A stretch of 64,000 bases of DNA from Kitasatospora cineracea (GTDB lineage Bacteria > Actinomycetota > Actinomycetes > Streptomycetales > Streptomycetaceae): contig NZ_RJVJ01000001.1 of the NCBI RefSeq assembly GCF_003751605.1, positions 3,348,001 through 3,412,000 of the forward strand, written 5' to 3'. Positions 1-7,208 of the stretch are shown one piece after another (the stretch's first letter is position 1; the number at the start of each line of letters is the position of its first letter). A program made the position numbers and the translations under genes. Below the pieces are notes generated by a model. It did not search any database. It was not told the origin of the DNA and saw nothing but the letters and a program-made list of their open reading frames with translations.

Positions 1-65
1 CGCAGCAGCCGCAGCCCCAGCAGCAGTCGCCGGACCAGAACTGGTACTACCAGCAGCAGTACTGA
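1..65 (+). CDS. C-terminal tail of an unidentified Gln/Pro-rich protein (5' part outside window)
   Basis: Only the last 20 codons are present, read in the frame that begins at base 3 and ends at TGA 63-65. They encode a Gln/Pro-rich tail ending in Asn-Trp-Tyr-Tyr-Gln-Gln-Gln-Tyr. Such tails are common at the ends of actinobacterial membrane and secreted proteins, but no domain is visible, so I do not name a product. The gene converges on the flavoprotein gene, and the two stop codons are 7 bases apart. A short inverted repeat, ctgacg/cgtcag (62-67 and 71-76), spans both stops. Confidence 0.55.
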   Translation, partial: QQPQPQQQSPDQNWYYQQQY

Positions 66-72
66 CGTCCCG

Positions 73-1461
73 TCAGGCCGGGCCGAGCAGCCCGGCGGTG
101 ATCGAGGCGGACATCCCGACCCGGGCCAGCCCGCCGCCCGGGTGGGCGTGCGCGCCGATCAGGTACAGGCCCGCCGGGCCCGGCCGGTTGGCCTGCGCGA
201 GGTGGCCGCCGGCCAGCGAGGGCACCGGCACCGAGGCGGTCAGCCGGGTCTCCCGCCAGCGCACCCGGGGGCGCAGGTCCAGGCCCGCGGCGGCCAGGTG
301 GTCGAGCAACCGCCCGGCGTAGGCGTCCCGTTCGGCGTCGGCGGGGGTGAGCCCGGCGGGCACCGTGACGGTCAGCACGGCCGCCTCCGCGTCCGGGCCG
401 GGCACCAGCGCCGGGTCGTCCGGGCGCAGCACCTGCACGGTGGGCCGGTCCGGCAGCCCCCGTCCGGCGAACACCGCGCGGGCCTCGGCCGCCGGGTCCG
501 CGGCGTGCACCACGGTGCGGTGCGCGGTGCCGGCCGGGCGGGCGCCGTCCAGCGCGAGCAGCACCGTGAACCGGCCCGGCGCGGGCGCGGCGGGCCCGGC
601 CACCCCCAGGCCGGGGACGGCGGAGAGCACTGCGTCCGCGGCCAGCACCCCCTGGTCGGTGCGGACGCCGACCACCCGGTCGCCGTCCTGCTCCAGGGCC
701 CGCACCGGGGTGTCGAACCGGAACTCCACCCCGCGCTTCCCGCACCGCTCGAACACCGCGTCGGCCAGCGCCCGCAGCCCGCCGTCCACGTACCAGACGC
801 CGAACGACTGCTCCATGTACGGCAGCACCGTCGCCGAGGCGGGCGCGGACCGCGGGTCCAGGCCGTACCGCAGCGCGTACTCGCCCAGCAGCGCGGCCGG
901 GCCCGGGCCGCCGCCCAGCTCCCGGGCCGCGTCGGCCAGGGTGTGCCGCCCGCGCGGCAGCAGCCGGGACAGCCCGCGCCGCGGCGGCACCGGGTACGGG
1001 TCCGCCGGGTCGGCGGCCGGGCGCGGCTCCTCCAGCAGCGGGCGCCGGGTGGCCTCCCACACCGTCCGCCCCCGGTTGAGCAGTTCGCCCCAGCGGGCGC
1101 CCGTCCCCGCGCCGAACGCCGCGTCCAGCGCCTGGCCCACCCCGCCCCGGGAGGCGTTCGGCAGCAGCAGTTCCGTCCCGTCCGGGAACAGGTGCCGGCT
1201 CTCCGGGTCGACCGGCCGCAGCCCGACCAGCTGCTCCAGCGGCTCCCGCCCGGTCTTCAGCGCCAGGTCCCGGTAGACGGCGGGCAGCGCGAGCAGCCCC
1301 GGCCCGGTGTCGAACCCGAACCCGTCCCGCCGGTACGCCCCGACCTGCCCCCCGTGCGTCCCGGCGGCCTCCAGCACCGTCACCCGGTGCCCGAGCGTGC
1401 CCAACCGCGAAGCGGCGGCCAGTCCGCCCATGCCTGCACCGACGACGATGATCCGAGCCAT
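73..1461 (-). CDS. FAD-dependent oxidoreductase, phytoene desaturase (CrtI)-like
   Basis: A 462-residue flavoprotein. The N terminus has the Rossmann dinucleotide motif GAGMGG (residues 8-13) followed by the Glu of VTVLEA. The C terminus has the FAD-closing segment LYLIGAHAHPGGGLARVGMS typical of the CrtI/NAD(P)-binding amine-oxidase superfamily. Family members desaturate, isomerise or oxidise isoprenoids such as carotenoids. No other carotenoid gene is in the window, so the substrate cannot be inferred. The DUF4126 membrane gene ends 39 bases upstream on the same strand, so the two probably share a transcript. The start is ATG at 1461. The superfamily call is firm; a true phytoene desaturase role is not. 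Confidence 0.85.
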   Translation of the reverse strand: MARIIVVGAGMGGLAAASRLGTLGHRVTVLEAAGTHGGQVGAYRRDGFGFDTGPGLLALPAVYRDLALKTGREPLEQLVGLRPVDPESRHLFPDGTELLLPNASRGGVGQALDAAFGAGTGARWGELLNRGRTVWEATRRPLLEEPRPAADPADPYPVPPRRGLSRLLPRGRHTLADAARELGGGPGPAALLGEYALRYGLDPRSAPASATVLPYMEQSFGVWYVDGGLRALADAVFERCGKRGVEFRFDTPVRALEQDGDRVVGVRTDQGVLAADAVLSAVPGLGVAGPAAPAPGRFTVLLALDGARPAGTAHRTVVHAADPAAEARAVFAGRGLPDRPTVQVLRPDDPALVPGPDAEAAVLTVTVPAGLTPADAERDAYAGRLLDHLAAAGLDLRPRVRWRETRLTASVPVPSLAGGHLAQANRPGPAGLYLIGAHAHPGGGLARVGMSASITAGLLGPA

Positions 1462-1500
1462 GGCAGCAGATCCTATGCGGCCCCGGGCCGGGCCCCGGCC

Positions 1501-2097
1501 TCAGGCCGCCGCGGCGCGGGCCAGCCGGCGCTCCCGGCGGCGGAGCCAGAAGCGGCGGATCCGGGAGACCGCGAACCAGACCACCAGCACGCCGAGGGCG
1601 AGCAGCACCGCGGCGGTCGACGCGGCCAGCCAGGGGTGGAAGATCGCCAGCGTGACCAGGCCCGCGACCGAGAGGTCCTCGGCGAGGCTGAGCAGGATGT
1701 TGGAGGCGGGCTCGGGCGAGGTGTTGGCGGCCATCCGCAGGCCCGCCTTGACGCCGTGGCTGACCAGGGCGGTGGTGCCGCCGAGGGCCCCGGCCGCGAC
1801 CTCGCCGAGCGAGCCCGGGTCGTGCGCGGCCATCAGGGCGCCCACCGTCGCGCCCGCGACCGGCCGGACGAAGGTGTGGACGACGTCCCAGGCGCTGTCC
1901 ACGTACGGGATCTTGTCCAGCACCGCCTCGCACAGGAACAGCACCCCGGCGGCGATGAGCACGTCGGTGCGCTCCAGCACCGGCGGCACCGAGTCGGCCC
2001 CGCCGAAGTGGCCGAACAGGCCCAGCAGCAGCACCACGGCGTAGGCGTTGATCCCGCTCGCCCAGCCGCTGGTGAAGATCAGCGGAACGGCTCCCAC
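1501..2097 (-). CDS. DUF4126 family integral membrane protein
   Basis: A 198-residue hydrophobic protein beginning MGAVPLIFTSGWASGINAYA, with several probable membrane segments (roughly residues 8-32, 48-66, 84-118 and 150-178) and a basic C-terminal tail with several Arg-Arg pairs. The pattern of small residues in the first helix and the central DxxPxVDSAWD stretch match DUF4126, a family of unknown function. It is the first gene of a minus-strand pair with the flavoprotein gene. The promoter should lie in the 503-base divergent region 2098-2600, where a TA-centred dyad sits about 100 bases before the start. Confidence 0.8.
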   Translation of the reverse strand: MGAVPLIFTSGWASGINAYAVVLLLGLFGHFGGADSVPPVLERTDVLIAAGVLFLCEAVLDKIPYVDSAWDVVHTFVRPVAGATVGALMAAHDPGSLGEVAAGALGGTTALVSHGVKAGLRMAANTSPEPASNILLSLAEDLSVAGLVTLAIFHPWLAASTAAVLLALGVLVVWFAVSRIRRFWLRRRERRLARAAAA

Positions 2098-2194
2098 CGC
2101 GGCCCCCTCCCCGTACCCGCCCGGACCTCGGACGGGACGCGGCCACCGTACCGGGCCCGGCCGACGGCCCGGGAGGGGAGGACGACCGGGCGGA

Positions 2195-2212
2195 CTGAGT
2201 ATCCGTACTCAG
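2195..2212. promoter_or_regulatory. Dyad ctgagta-tccg-tactcag in the divergent promoter region
   Basis: Seven-base inverted arms ctgagta (2195-2201) and tactcag (2206-2212) around tccg. It is followed at 2221 by ttgagtaccc and a ggatac, which look like degenerate half-sites. It is the least GC-rich point of the 2098-2600 intergenic region and lies 98 bases before the DUF4126 start. A regulator operator is plausible; no binding protein is implied by the sequence. Confidence 0.4.
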
Positions 2213-2385
2213 ATCGCCGGTTGAGTACCCGCACGGATACCCACCGCTCCCGCCCGGCGGCAGAGTAGTGCGCACCGGGAAGGCCGCCGCCGGGCGGAGC
2301 CACCCGGGAGCGCTCTGGGCAGGCCGCCGGTCCGGGGGAACGACGGCCCGCACCACAGGCCCGGAGCGCGACCAGCGGCCGGAGC

Positions 2386-2433
2386 GGGAGGGCCGGGCAC
2401 CGCCGACACGGGGCGGCGGAGCCCGGCCCTCCC
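2386..2433 (+). other. 20-bp hairpin upstream of the HEPN gene
   Basis: The arms 2386-2405 and 2414-2433 are complementary at 19 of 20 positions (an A faces an A) around an 8-base loop acacgggg. It lies between two divergent genes, so it is not placed to end either one unless a transcript starts upstream. No T-run follows it. It is the first of a series of stems before the HEPN gene and could be part of a structured leader or an attenuator. Confidence 0.6.
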
Positions 2434-2481
2434 TCCCCCGGGGGGGGATCCTGGGGATCCGGCCGGACGGGGACGACGGGA

Positions 2482-2517
2482 CGGGGTCGGGGGACCCCGC
2501 GGAGTCGGGGGACTCCG
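2482..2517 (+). repeat. Two tandem 18-bp palindromes with a compensatory base change
   Basis: Unit 1 is cggggtcgggggaccccg (2482-2499) and unit 2 is cggagtcgggggactccg (2500-2517). Each has 7-base arms around gggg. The units differ at two positions that pair with each other (G-C in unit 1, A-T in unit 2), so the dyad is preserved. They lie 84-119 bases before the HEPN start codon. Confidence 0.6.
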
Positions 2518-2528
2518 AGTTGTCAGAC

Positions 2529-2594
2529 CCCCCGTTCACGATGGATGCATGCGCGGACCGACCGGTCCGGGCAAAGGTCCGGAGTGAACGGGGG
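2529..2594 (+). promoter_or_regulatory. Possible Shine-Dalgarno-masking leader stem before the HEPN gene
   Basis: The left arm cccccgttcac (2529-2539) is perfectly complementary to gtgaacggggg (2584-2594). The right arm includes most of the G-rich ribosome site (2590-2596) of the ATG at 2601. Inside the loop, cggacc (2554-2559) can pair either with ggtccg at 2564-2569 or with an identical ggtccg at 2576-2581, which gives two exclusive structures. A translational switch is an inference from these pairings. Confidence 0.45.
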
Positions 2595-2600
2595 AGACCC

Positions 2601-3146
2601 ATGACCATCAGCCGTCCTGAGCCTGTCGCCCGCCCTGCCGTCGATCAATCCGCCGCCGACCGACCCGCCGCCGGGCGGCCCGACCCCGGGCGGCCCGCCG
2701 TCGAGCAGCCCACCCTGCCGGCCGGCCGCGGCGGGGACGCGCACCCGGTGCTGCGCCGCAGCTCGGCCTCGCCCGCCGCGCTCGAACTGCTCCGGCACGC
2801 GCACCGCACCCTGGTGCACGCCCGTGGCCGGCAGGACCCGCTGGAGCGCTACGCCACCGCGCACCTCGCCGCGCTGCGGGCCACCGCCGCCGTGCTCGCC
2901 GTCCGCGGCCGCCCGGTGCGCCACCCGCGCCGCCGCCAGGCGATCCGCCCGGCCTGGGAGCTGCTGCCCGAGGTCGCCCCCGAACTCGCCGAGTGGGCCG
3001 CCTACTTCGCGGCCGGCGCCCGCCGCCGGGCCGCCGCCGAGGCGGGCATCGCCGGCGCCGCCGGGCCGCGGGACGCGGACGACCTGATCCGCAACACCGC
3101 CCTGTACCTGCGCATCGTGGAGCGGATCCTGGCCCTGCACCCCTGA
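2601..3146 (+). CDS. SAV_6107 family HEPN domain protein
   Basis: A 181-residue protein with a disordered Pro/Ala/Asp-rich N terminus (to about residue 55) and a helical domain that matches the SAV_6107 family. HEPN proteins are helical and often RNA-cleaving or RNA-binding. The RX4-6H signature is visible as Arg-Tyr-Ala-Thr-Ala-His at residues 83-88, inside the conserved block DPLERYATAHLAALRA. The start is ATG 2601 behind gggggag. The frame is open from 2268 but loses family similarity upstream. In Streptomyces this gene sits near the dcw cluster, but its target is unknown. The leader is unusually rich in inverted repeats, including one that covers the ribosome site. Confidence 0.8.
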   Translation: MTISRPEPVARPAVDQSAADRPAAGRPDPGRPAVEQPTLPAGRGGDAHPVLRRSSASPAALELLRHAHRTLVHARGRQDPLERYATAHLAALRATAAVLAVRGRPVRHPRRRQAIRPAWELLPEVAPELAEWAAYFAAGARRRAAAEAGIAGAAGPRDADDLIRNTALYLRIVERILALHP

Positions 3147-3240
3147 CCGCAGCGCCCGGCGGCCGCGGCGGCTGCGCCGCGCCGGAGCCGTCCGGCCCCG
3201 GCGGATAAGCTGGGAGCCGTTCCCGCCGTGGAAGACCGCC

Positions 3241-4023
3241 GTGGAAGAACCTGCCAAGAGGGGTGCCGCCTTGTATCCGACTCGTCCCCGCAGTGCGCTG
3301 CGTACCGCCGTGGTGTGGGAGGTGCTGCGGGAGGCGCTGGAGCGGCGCTCCGCCGAGCTCGGACGGCCGGTCCTGGAGGTCGTCGACACCGGCGGCGGCA
3401 CCGGCAACTTCGCGGTGCCGGTGGCCCGGCTGGGCCACCGGGTGACGGTGGTCGACCCGAGCCCCGACGCGCTGTTCGCGCTGGAGCGCCGGGCCGCCGA
3501 GGCGGGCGTCACCGAGCTGGTCCGGGCCGTCCAGGGCGACACCCAGACGCTGCCCGACCTCGTCCCGGCCGGATCGGTCGACGCGGTGCTCTGCCACGGC
3601 GTCCTGGAGGTCGTCGACGACCCCGCCGAGGCGCTCGGCAACCTGGTCGGCACCCTCGGCAAGGGCGGCCTGGTCAGCCTGCTCGCCGCCAACCGCAACG
3701 GCGCCGTGCTGGCCCGCGCGGTGGCCGGCCAGTTCACCGAGGCCCGCACCGCGCTGGACGCCGCCGACGGCCGCTGGGGCACCGGCGACCCGATGCCCCG
3801 CCGCTTCACCGGCGAGCAGCTGGACGGGCTGGCCGCCGCCGCCGGGCTGCGGGTCACCTCCGTGCACGGCATCCGGGTCTTCGCCGACCTCGTCCCCGGC
3901 GTGCTGGTCGACACCGAGCCCGGCGCGCTCGACGCCCTGCTCAAGCTCGAGCTCGCGGCCGCCGAACAGCCCGCCTTCCACGCCGTCGCCACCCAGCTGC
4001 ACCTGCTCGCCGAGGCGATCTGA
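3241..4023 (+). CDS. Class I SAM-dependent methyltransferase
   Basis: A protein of about 260 residues with the SAM-binding motif I VVDTGGGTGNFAVP (about residues 47-60), an acidic end of strand 2 (VVDPSP) and motif IV around DAVLCHGVLEVVDD, so it is a Rossmann-fold methyltransferase. The substrate is not evident; the layout resembles UbiE/CmoA-type small-molecule or tRNA enzymes. The GTG at 3241 is given as start. A TTG at 3271 behind aagagggg is an equally good choice and would give a protein starting at Tyr-Pro-Thr-Arg-Pro. It follows the HEPN gene by 94 bases on the same strand and precedes the DUF3040 gene. Confidence 0.85.
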   Translation: MEEPAKRGAALYPTRPRSALRTAVVWEVLREALERRSAELGRPVLEVVDTGGGTGNFAVPVARLGHRVTVVDPSPDALFALERRAAEAGVTELVRAVQGDTQTLPDLVPAGSVDAVLCHGVLEVVDDPAEALGNLVGTLGKGGLVSLLAANRNGAVLARAVAGQFTEARTALDAADGRWGTGDPMPRRFTGEQLDGLAAAAGLRVTSVHGIRVFADLVPGVLVDTEPGALDALLKLELAAAEQPAFHAVATQLHLLAEAI

Positions 4024-4104
4024 CCCCCGGCCGGGGGCACCAAGCGGGCCCCTCGCTCGTTGCACGGGTGGGACCACCGCCGAGGTGGCCCGAGCCACGC
4101 CTGA

Positions 4105-4140
4105 TTGACCACGCCGAACCAGGGCCGTGGACCGTATGAT
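4105..4140 (+). promoter_or_regulatory. Candidate promoter for the DUF3040 gene
   Basis: TATGAT at 4135-4140 is a near-ideal -10 element, rare in this GC-rich DNA. The nearest TTGACC (4105-4110) is 24 bases away, which is too far for a normal -35, so only the -10 is persuasive. Transcription from about 4147 would give a leader of about 105 bases. Confidence 0.4.
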
Positions 4141-4252
4141 CTGGGTAAAGCCGGTAAGCATGACGGCCAGACCGGTGGGGCATATGGACCACACAGGCCC
4201 GAGCCAGGGGTGGCGGACCGGTCGCCCCGCGACCGACGAGTAGGAGGACTCC

Positions 4253-4630
4253 GTGCCGCTCTCGGAGCACGAGCAGCGACTGCTCGAGCAGATGGAGCGA
4301 GCGCTGTACGCCGAAGATCCCAAGTTCGCGTCAGCGCTCGAGGGAACCGGCCTGCACACCTACACCCGTCGGCGGGTCTACCTGGCCGTGGCGGGGTTCG
4401 TGGCGGGCGTCGCGCTGCTCATGGGCGGCCTGGTCACGCAGGTCATCTGGGTCAGTGTGGTCGGGTTCCTGGTGATGCTTGGTTGTGCGGTCCTCGCGGT
4501 CACCGCGTGGCGGCGCGGCCCGGCGGGGCCCGGCCCACGGCAGGCGGCAGCGCCACGCCGGCGGACCGGCGTCATGGACCGTATGGAACAGCGCTGGCAG
4601 CGGCGCCGCGACGAGCAGAGCGGGCTGTAG
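4253..4630 (+). CDS. DUF3040 family membrane protein
   Basis: A 125-residue protein starting with GTG behind aggagga (4242-4248). The N-terminal MPLSEHEQRLLEQMERALYA motif is the hallmark of DUF3040, followed by the family's DPKFAS segment. Two membrane helices follow (about residues 44-62 and 65-84), then a basic Arg-rich cytosolic tail. Function is unknown; the gene is conserved beside the dcw cluster in actinomycetes, which suggests an envelope role. A strong hairpin ends the transcript 19 bases after the stop. Confidence 0.85.
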   Translation: MPLSEHEQRLLEQMERALYAEDPKFASALEGTGLHTYTRRRVYLAVAGFVAGVALLMGGLVTQVIWVSVVGFLVMLGCAVLAVTAWRRGPAGPGPRQAAAPRRRTGVMDRMEQRWQRRRDEQSGL

Positions 4631-4648
4631 CAGCACCCACCGAGACGT

Positions 4649-4690
4649 GATCCGCCCGGCGAGGGGAAACCCTCCGCCGGGCGGATCTTT
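4649..4690. terminator. Bidirectional terminator between DUF3040 and transglutaminase genes
   Basis: The 13-bp arms gatccgcccggcg (4649-4661) and cgccgggcggatc (4675-4687) enclose a loop that can itself pair, followed by ttt. It separates converging genes. Confidence 0.85.
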
Positions 4691-4787
4691 CGTGTGCGCC
4701 CAGGACGCCCAGGGCGCCCGGGACGTCGGGGGGCCGGGGCCCGGCCGGGCCCCGGCCCCCCGGCCGGTCACCCGGCGGGGCGGGGAC

Positions 4788-7208
4788 TCACTCCTGCTCC
4801 TTCTTCCGCCGCCGGAACGGCCTGGCCAGCGCGGCCCGCACGGCGGCCGTCCGCTCGGCGGTGCGCTCCCGGCGGGCGGCGGCCCGGTCCTGGGCGCGCC
4901 ACCAGAGGCGGACCGCGGAGGCGGGCAGCAGCAGGGCGCGCAGCCGGCGGGTGCGGGTGGCGCGGACCAGCAGCGCCTGCCGGGCGGTGCGGACGTCCCC
5001 GCCGAGGTGCGCGGGCGCCTCGGACTCGCGGGCGTACATGACCCGCTCGGTGGCCAGCGCGACCCGGCCCGCGGCGGCCGCGGCGTCGGCGTCGAGGCCG
5101 GCGTCCTCGGCGAGCCGGCGGGCGGCGTTGCGGGGGGTGCGGGCCTCGTCCGGCGGGATGCCCAGGTCCCAGGCGGAGTCGACGAGTTCGGCCCAGGCGG
5201 CGAGCACCTGCTCGTCGGTGAGCCGCGGCCCGTCCGCGCCGGACAGGTGGCGGCCGGCGCCGAGGCGGCGGCGGCGCAGCCTGGTGCGCCAGAGCAGCGG
5301 GAAGGCCAGTGCGGCCAGCAGCAGCAGGACGGCGAGCACGGTGACCAGGCCCGGCCAGGACAGCCACCACGAGGTGGTGCCGCCCTGGTGGGCGGCCTGG
5401 GCGTGCTCGTCGGCGCAGTCGCCGATCCGGTGCTGCTGCGGGGGGCAGCTGCTGGAGGAGGACGGCTGGGCGGAGGGCCGGTCGCTCGGCGCGGCGCTGC
5501 TCGGGGCGGTGCTAGGCGCGCTGGTGGGCGTGGTCTGCTGGACGGAGTACAGCGGAGTGGTGCCCCGGTTCGGGGTCGGCTCGAAGCGCATCCAGCCGTA
5601 GCCGTCGAAGTACAGCTCGGGCCAGGCGTGGTAGTTGGAGCTGCGCACCACCCGGTCGGTGCCGTTTCCGGTGCCCGGGGTGAAGCCGATGGCGACCCGG
5701 GCCGGGATGCCCAGCGAGCGGGACATCGCGGCCATGGTGGCCGCGAAGTGGACGCAGAAGCCCTCCTTGTCCTGGAGGAACTTGGCGATGGCGTCCGGCC
5801 CGGTGTGGGCGTCGATCTTGGTGTTGTAGGTGAAGCCGCCGCTGGTGAAGTACTGCTGGAGGGCGACCGCCTGGTCGTACGGGGTGCTCTTGCCCTTGGT
5901 GACGTCCTTGGCGGTCTGGGCGACCACGGGCGGCAGGTTGGACGGCAGGTCCAGGTAGCGCTTGGTGATGTCCGCGGGGGCCGGGCCGGCCGCGCGCAGC
6001 TGGGCGGCGGTGGCGTTGACCGCGACCGAGCCGACCGAGTACGTCAGGCCCTTGCTCTTCTGGCCGTTGGCGCCGCTGACGGTGCGTCCGGCCGGGTCGA
6101 AGCGCCAGTTCCCGGTGTTCGGCAGCTCCAGCCAGGACATCGGGTACGGCATCGGCAGCCAGGCGGTGCTGAGCTGCTCGGTGACGGTGACCCTGGTGCG
6201 GACCGTGGTGGTGGGGAGGTTCGGTGCGAGGCCCTCGGGGGCGGGCACGGTGGCGGGCAGCGGCTGGGCGTTCTGCTCGCCGGGCAGCCACTCCTGGCCG
6301 TTGAACTCGCTGAGCGCGGCGATCCGCAGGTAGAGCTGGTCGGCGTCGGGCGAGTCGGTGGAGAAGCTCAGCAGCGGGGTGTCGTCGCTGGAGCGCAGGT
6401 TGGCGGTGAGCGCGACGACCAGGTTGAGCGAGCGCTCGTCGCCCTTGCCGTTCCCGTTGCCGCCGCCCTCGCCGCCGTGGCCGCCCACGCTGCCGAACAG
6501 GCCGGGGCCGACCGCGGGGGCGAACACCGGCAGCAGCAGGGCGGCGGCCAGCGCGATCACGCCGATCCGGCGGCCGCCGTTGGAGAGCGTCACGGCGGAG
6601 CGGCCGGTGCCGTGGAAGACCCGGCCCCAGCGGGTGAGCCGGTCCTGGCCCTCGGTGTACAGCAGGGCCAGGAAGCCCGCCGCGCCGAACAGGAACCACA
6701 GCCACATGCCGCCGGGGGAGTCGACGAGGCCGCCGGCCACCGAGTACAGGGCGAGCAGCGGCAGGCCCGCGGCGGCGGCCCGGCGGTAGGTGACCGCCAG
6801 CGCGTCGACCAGCACGGCCACCAGGGCGATCGCGCCGACCACGATCAGCCGCAGGCCGTCGGTGGCCGGGGCGGGGATCGCGTACTCCTGGATGTCGGTG
6901 CCGCCGCTGCTCAGCAGGGTGGAGACGGCGTCCAGGGCGCCCGGGCCGGGCAGCACGCCGAAGCTCATCGCGGACTGCACGGTGGTGAGCATCAGCACGT
7001 ACAGCACCACGAGCAGCTGCAGCGGCGTCACCAGGGCCCGGGGCAGCGGCAGGGCGCGCAGCCCGGCGCCGGCGCCGGCCGTGACGGCGATCATCAGCAG
7101 GCCGTGCGGGGCCAGCGCGAAGGAGTCCCGGAACAGCGGGGACAGGCACAGCGCCGCCAGGGCGGTCGCCAGGGCCGCGCAGAGCGTCAACTTGGCCCGG
7201 GTGGTCAC
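4788..7208 (-). CDS. TgpA-type transglutaminase-like membrane protein
   Basis: An 806-residue protein, last gene of a three-gene operon. The first part, about 220 residues, holds six or so membrane helices (DUF3488/TgpA N-terminal domain). A long extracytoplasmic part carries the transglutaminase core: Cys485 in EGFCVHFAATMAAMSRSLGIP, the His of NYHAWPELYFDG and the following Asp form the expected triad. A Ser/Pro linker, one more membrane helix (near residues 625-645) and a cytosolic DUF4129-like tail follow. Bacterial relatives include Pseudomonas TgpA, needed for viability. The start is GTG 7208, whose GTGA overlaps the DUF58 stop. Longer readings into the DUF58 gene are out-of-frame shadow. 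Confidence 0.88.
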   Translation of the reverse strand: MTTRAKLTLCAALATALAALCLSPLFRDSFALAPHGLLMIAVTAGAGAGLRALPLPRALVTPLQLLVVLYVLMLTTVQSAMSFGVLPGPGALDAVSTLLSSGGTDIQEYAIPAPATDGLRLIVVGAIALVAVLVDALAVTYRRAAAAGLPLLALYSVAGGLVDSPGGMWLWFLFGAAGFLALLYTEGQDRLTRWGRVFHGTGRSAVTLSNGGRRIGVIALAAALLLPVFAPAVGPGLFGSVGGHGGEGGGNGNGKGDERSLNLVVALTANLRSSDDTPLLSFSTDSPDADQLYLRIAALSEFNGQEWLPGEQNAQPLPATVPAPEGLAPNLPTTTVRTRVTVTEQLSTAWLPMPYPMSWLELPNTGNWRFDPAGRTVSGANGQKSKGLTYSVGSVAVNATAAQLRAAGPAPADITKRYLDLPSNLPPVVAQTAKDVTKGKSTPYDQAVALQQYFTSGGFTYNTKIDAHTGPDAIAKFLQDKEGFCVHFAATMAAMSRSLGIPARVAIGFTPGTGNGTDRVVRSSNYHAWPELYFDGYGWMRFEPTPNRGTTPLYSVQQTTPTSAPSTAPSSAAPSDRPSAQPSSSSSCPPQQHRIGDCADEHAQAAHQGGTTSWWLSWPGLVTVLAVLLLLAALAFPLLWRTRLRRRRLGAGRHLSGADGPRLTDEQVLAAWAELVDSAWDLGIPPDEARTPRNAARRLAEDAGLDADAAAAAGRVALATERVMYARESEAPAHLGGDVRTARQALLVRATRTRRLRALLLPASAVRLWWRAQDRAAARRERTAERTAAVRAALARPFRRRKKEQE

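Noticed and set aside
47..2608. Very long open frame on the minus strand across three genes
   Set aside because: It is a stop-poor frame caused by GC content. It overlaps the flavoprotein and DUF4126 genes in another frame and has Arg/Gly/Pro-rich sequence without any domain.
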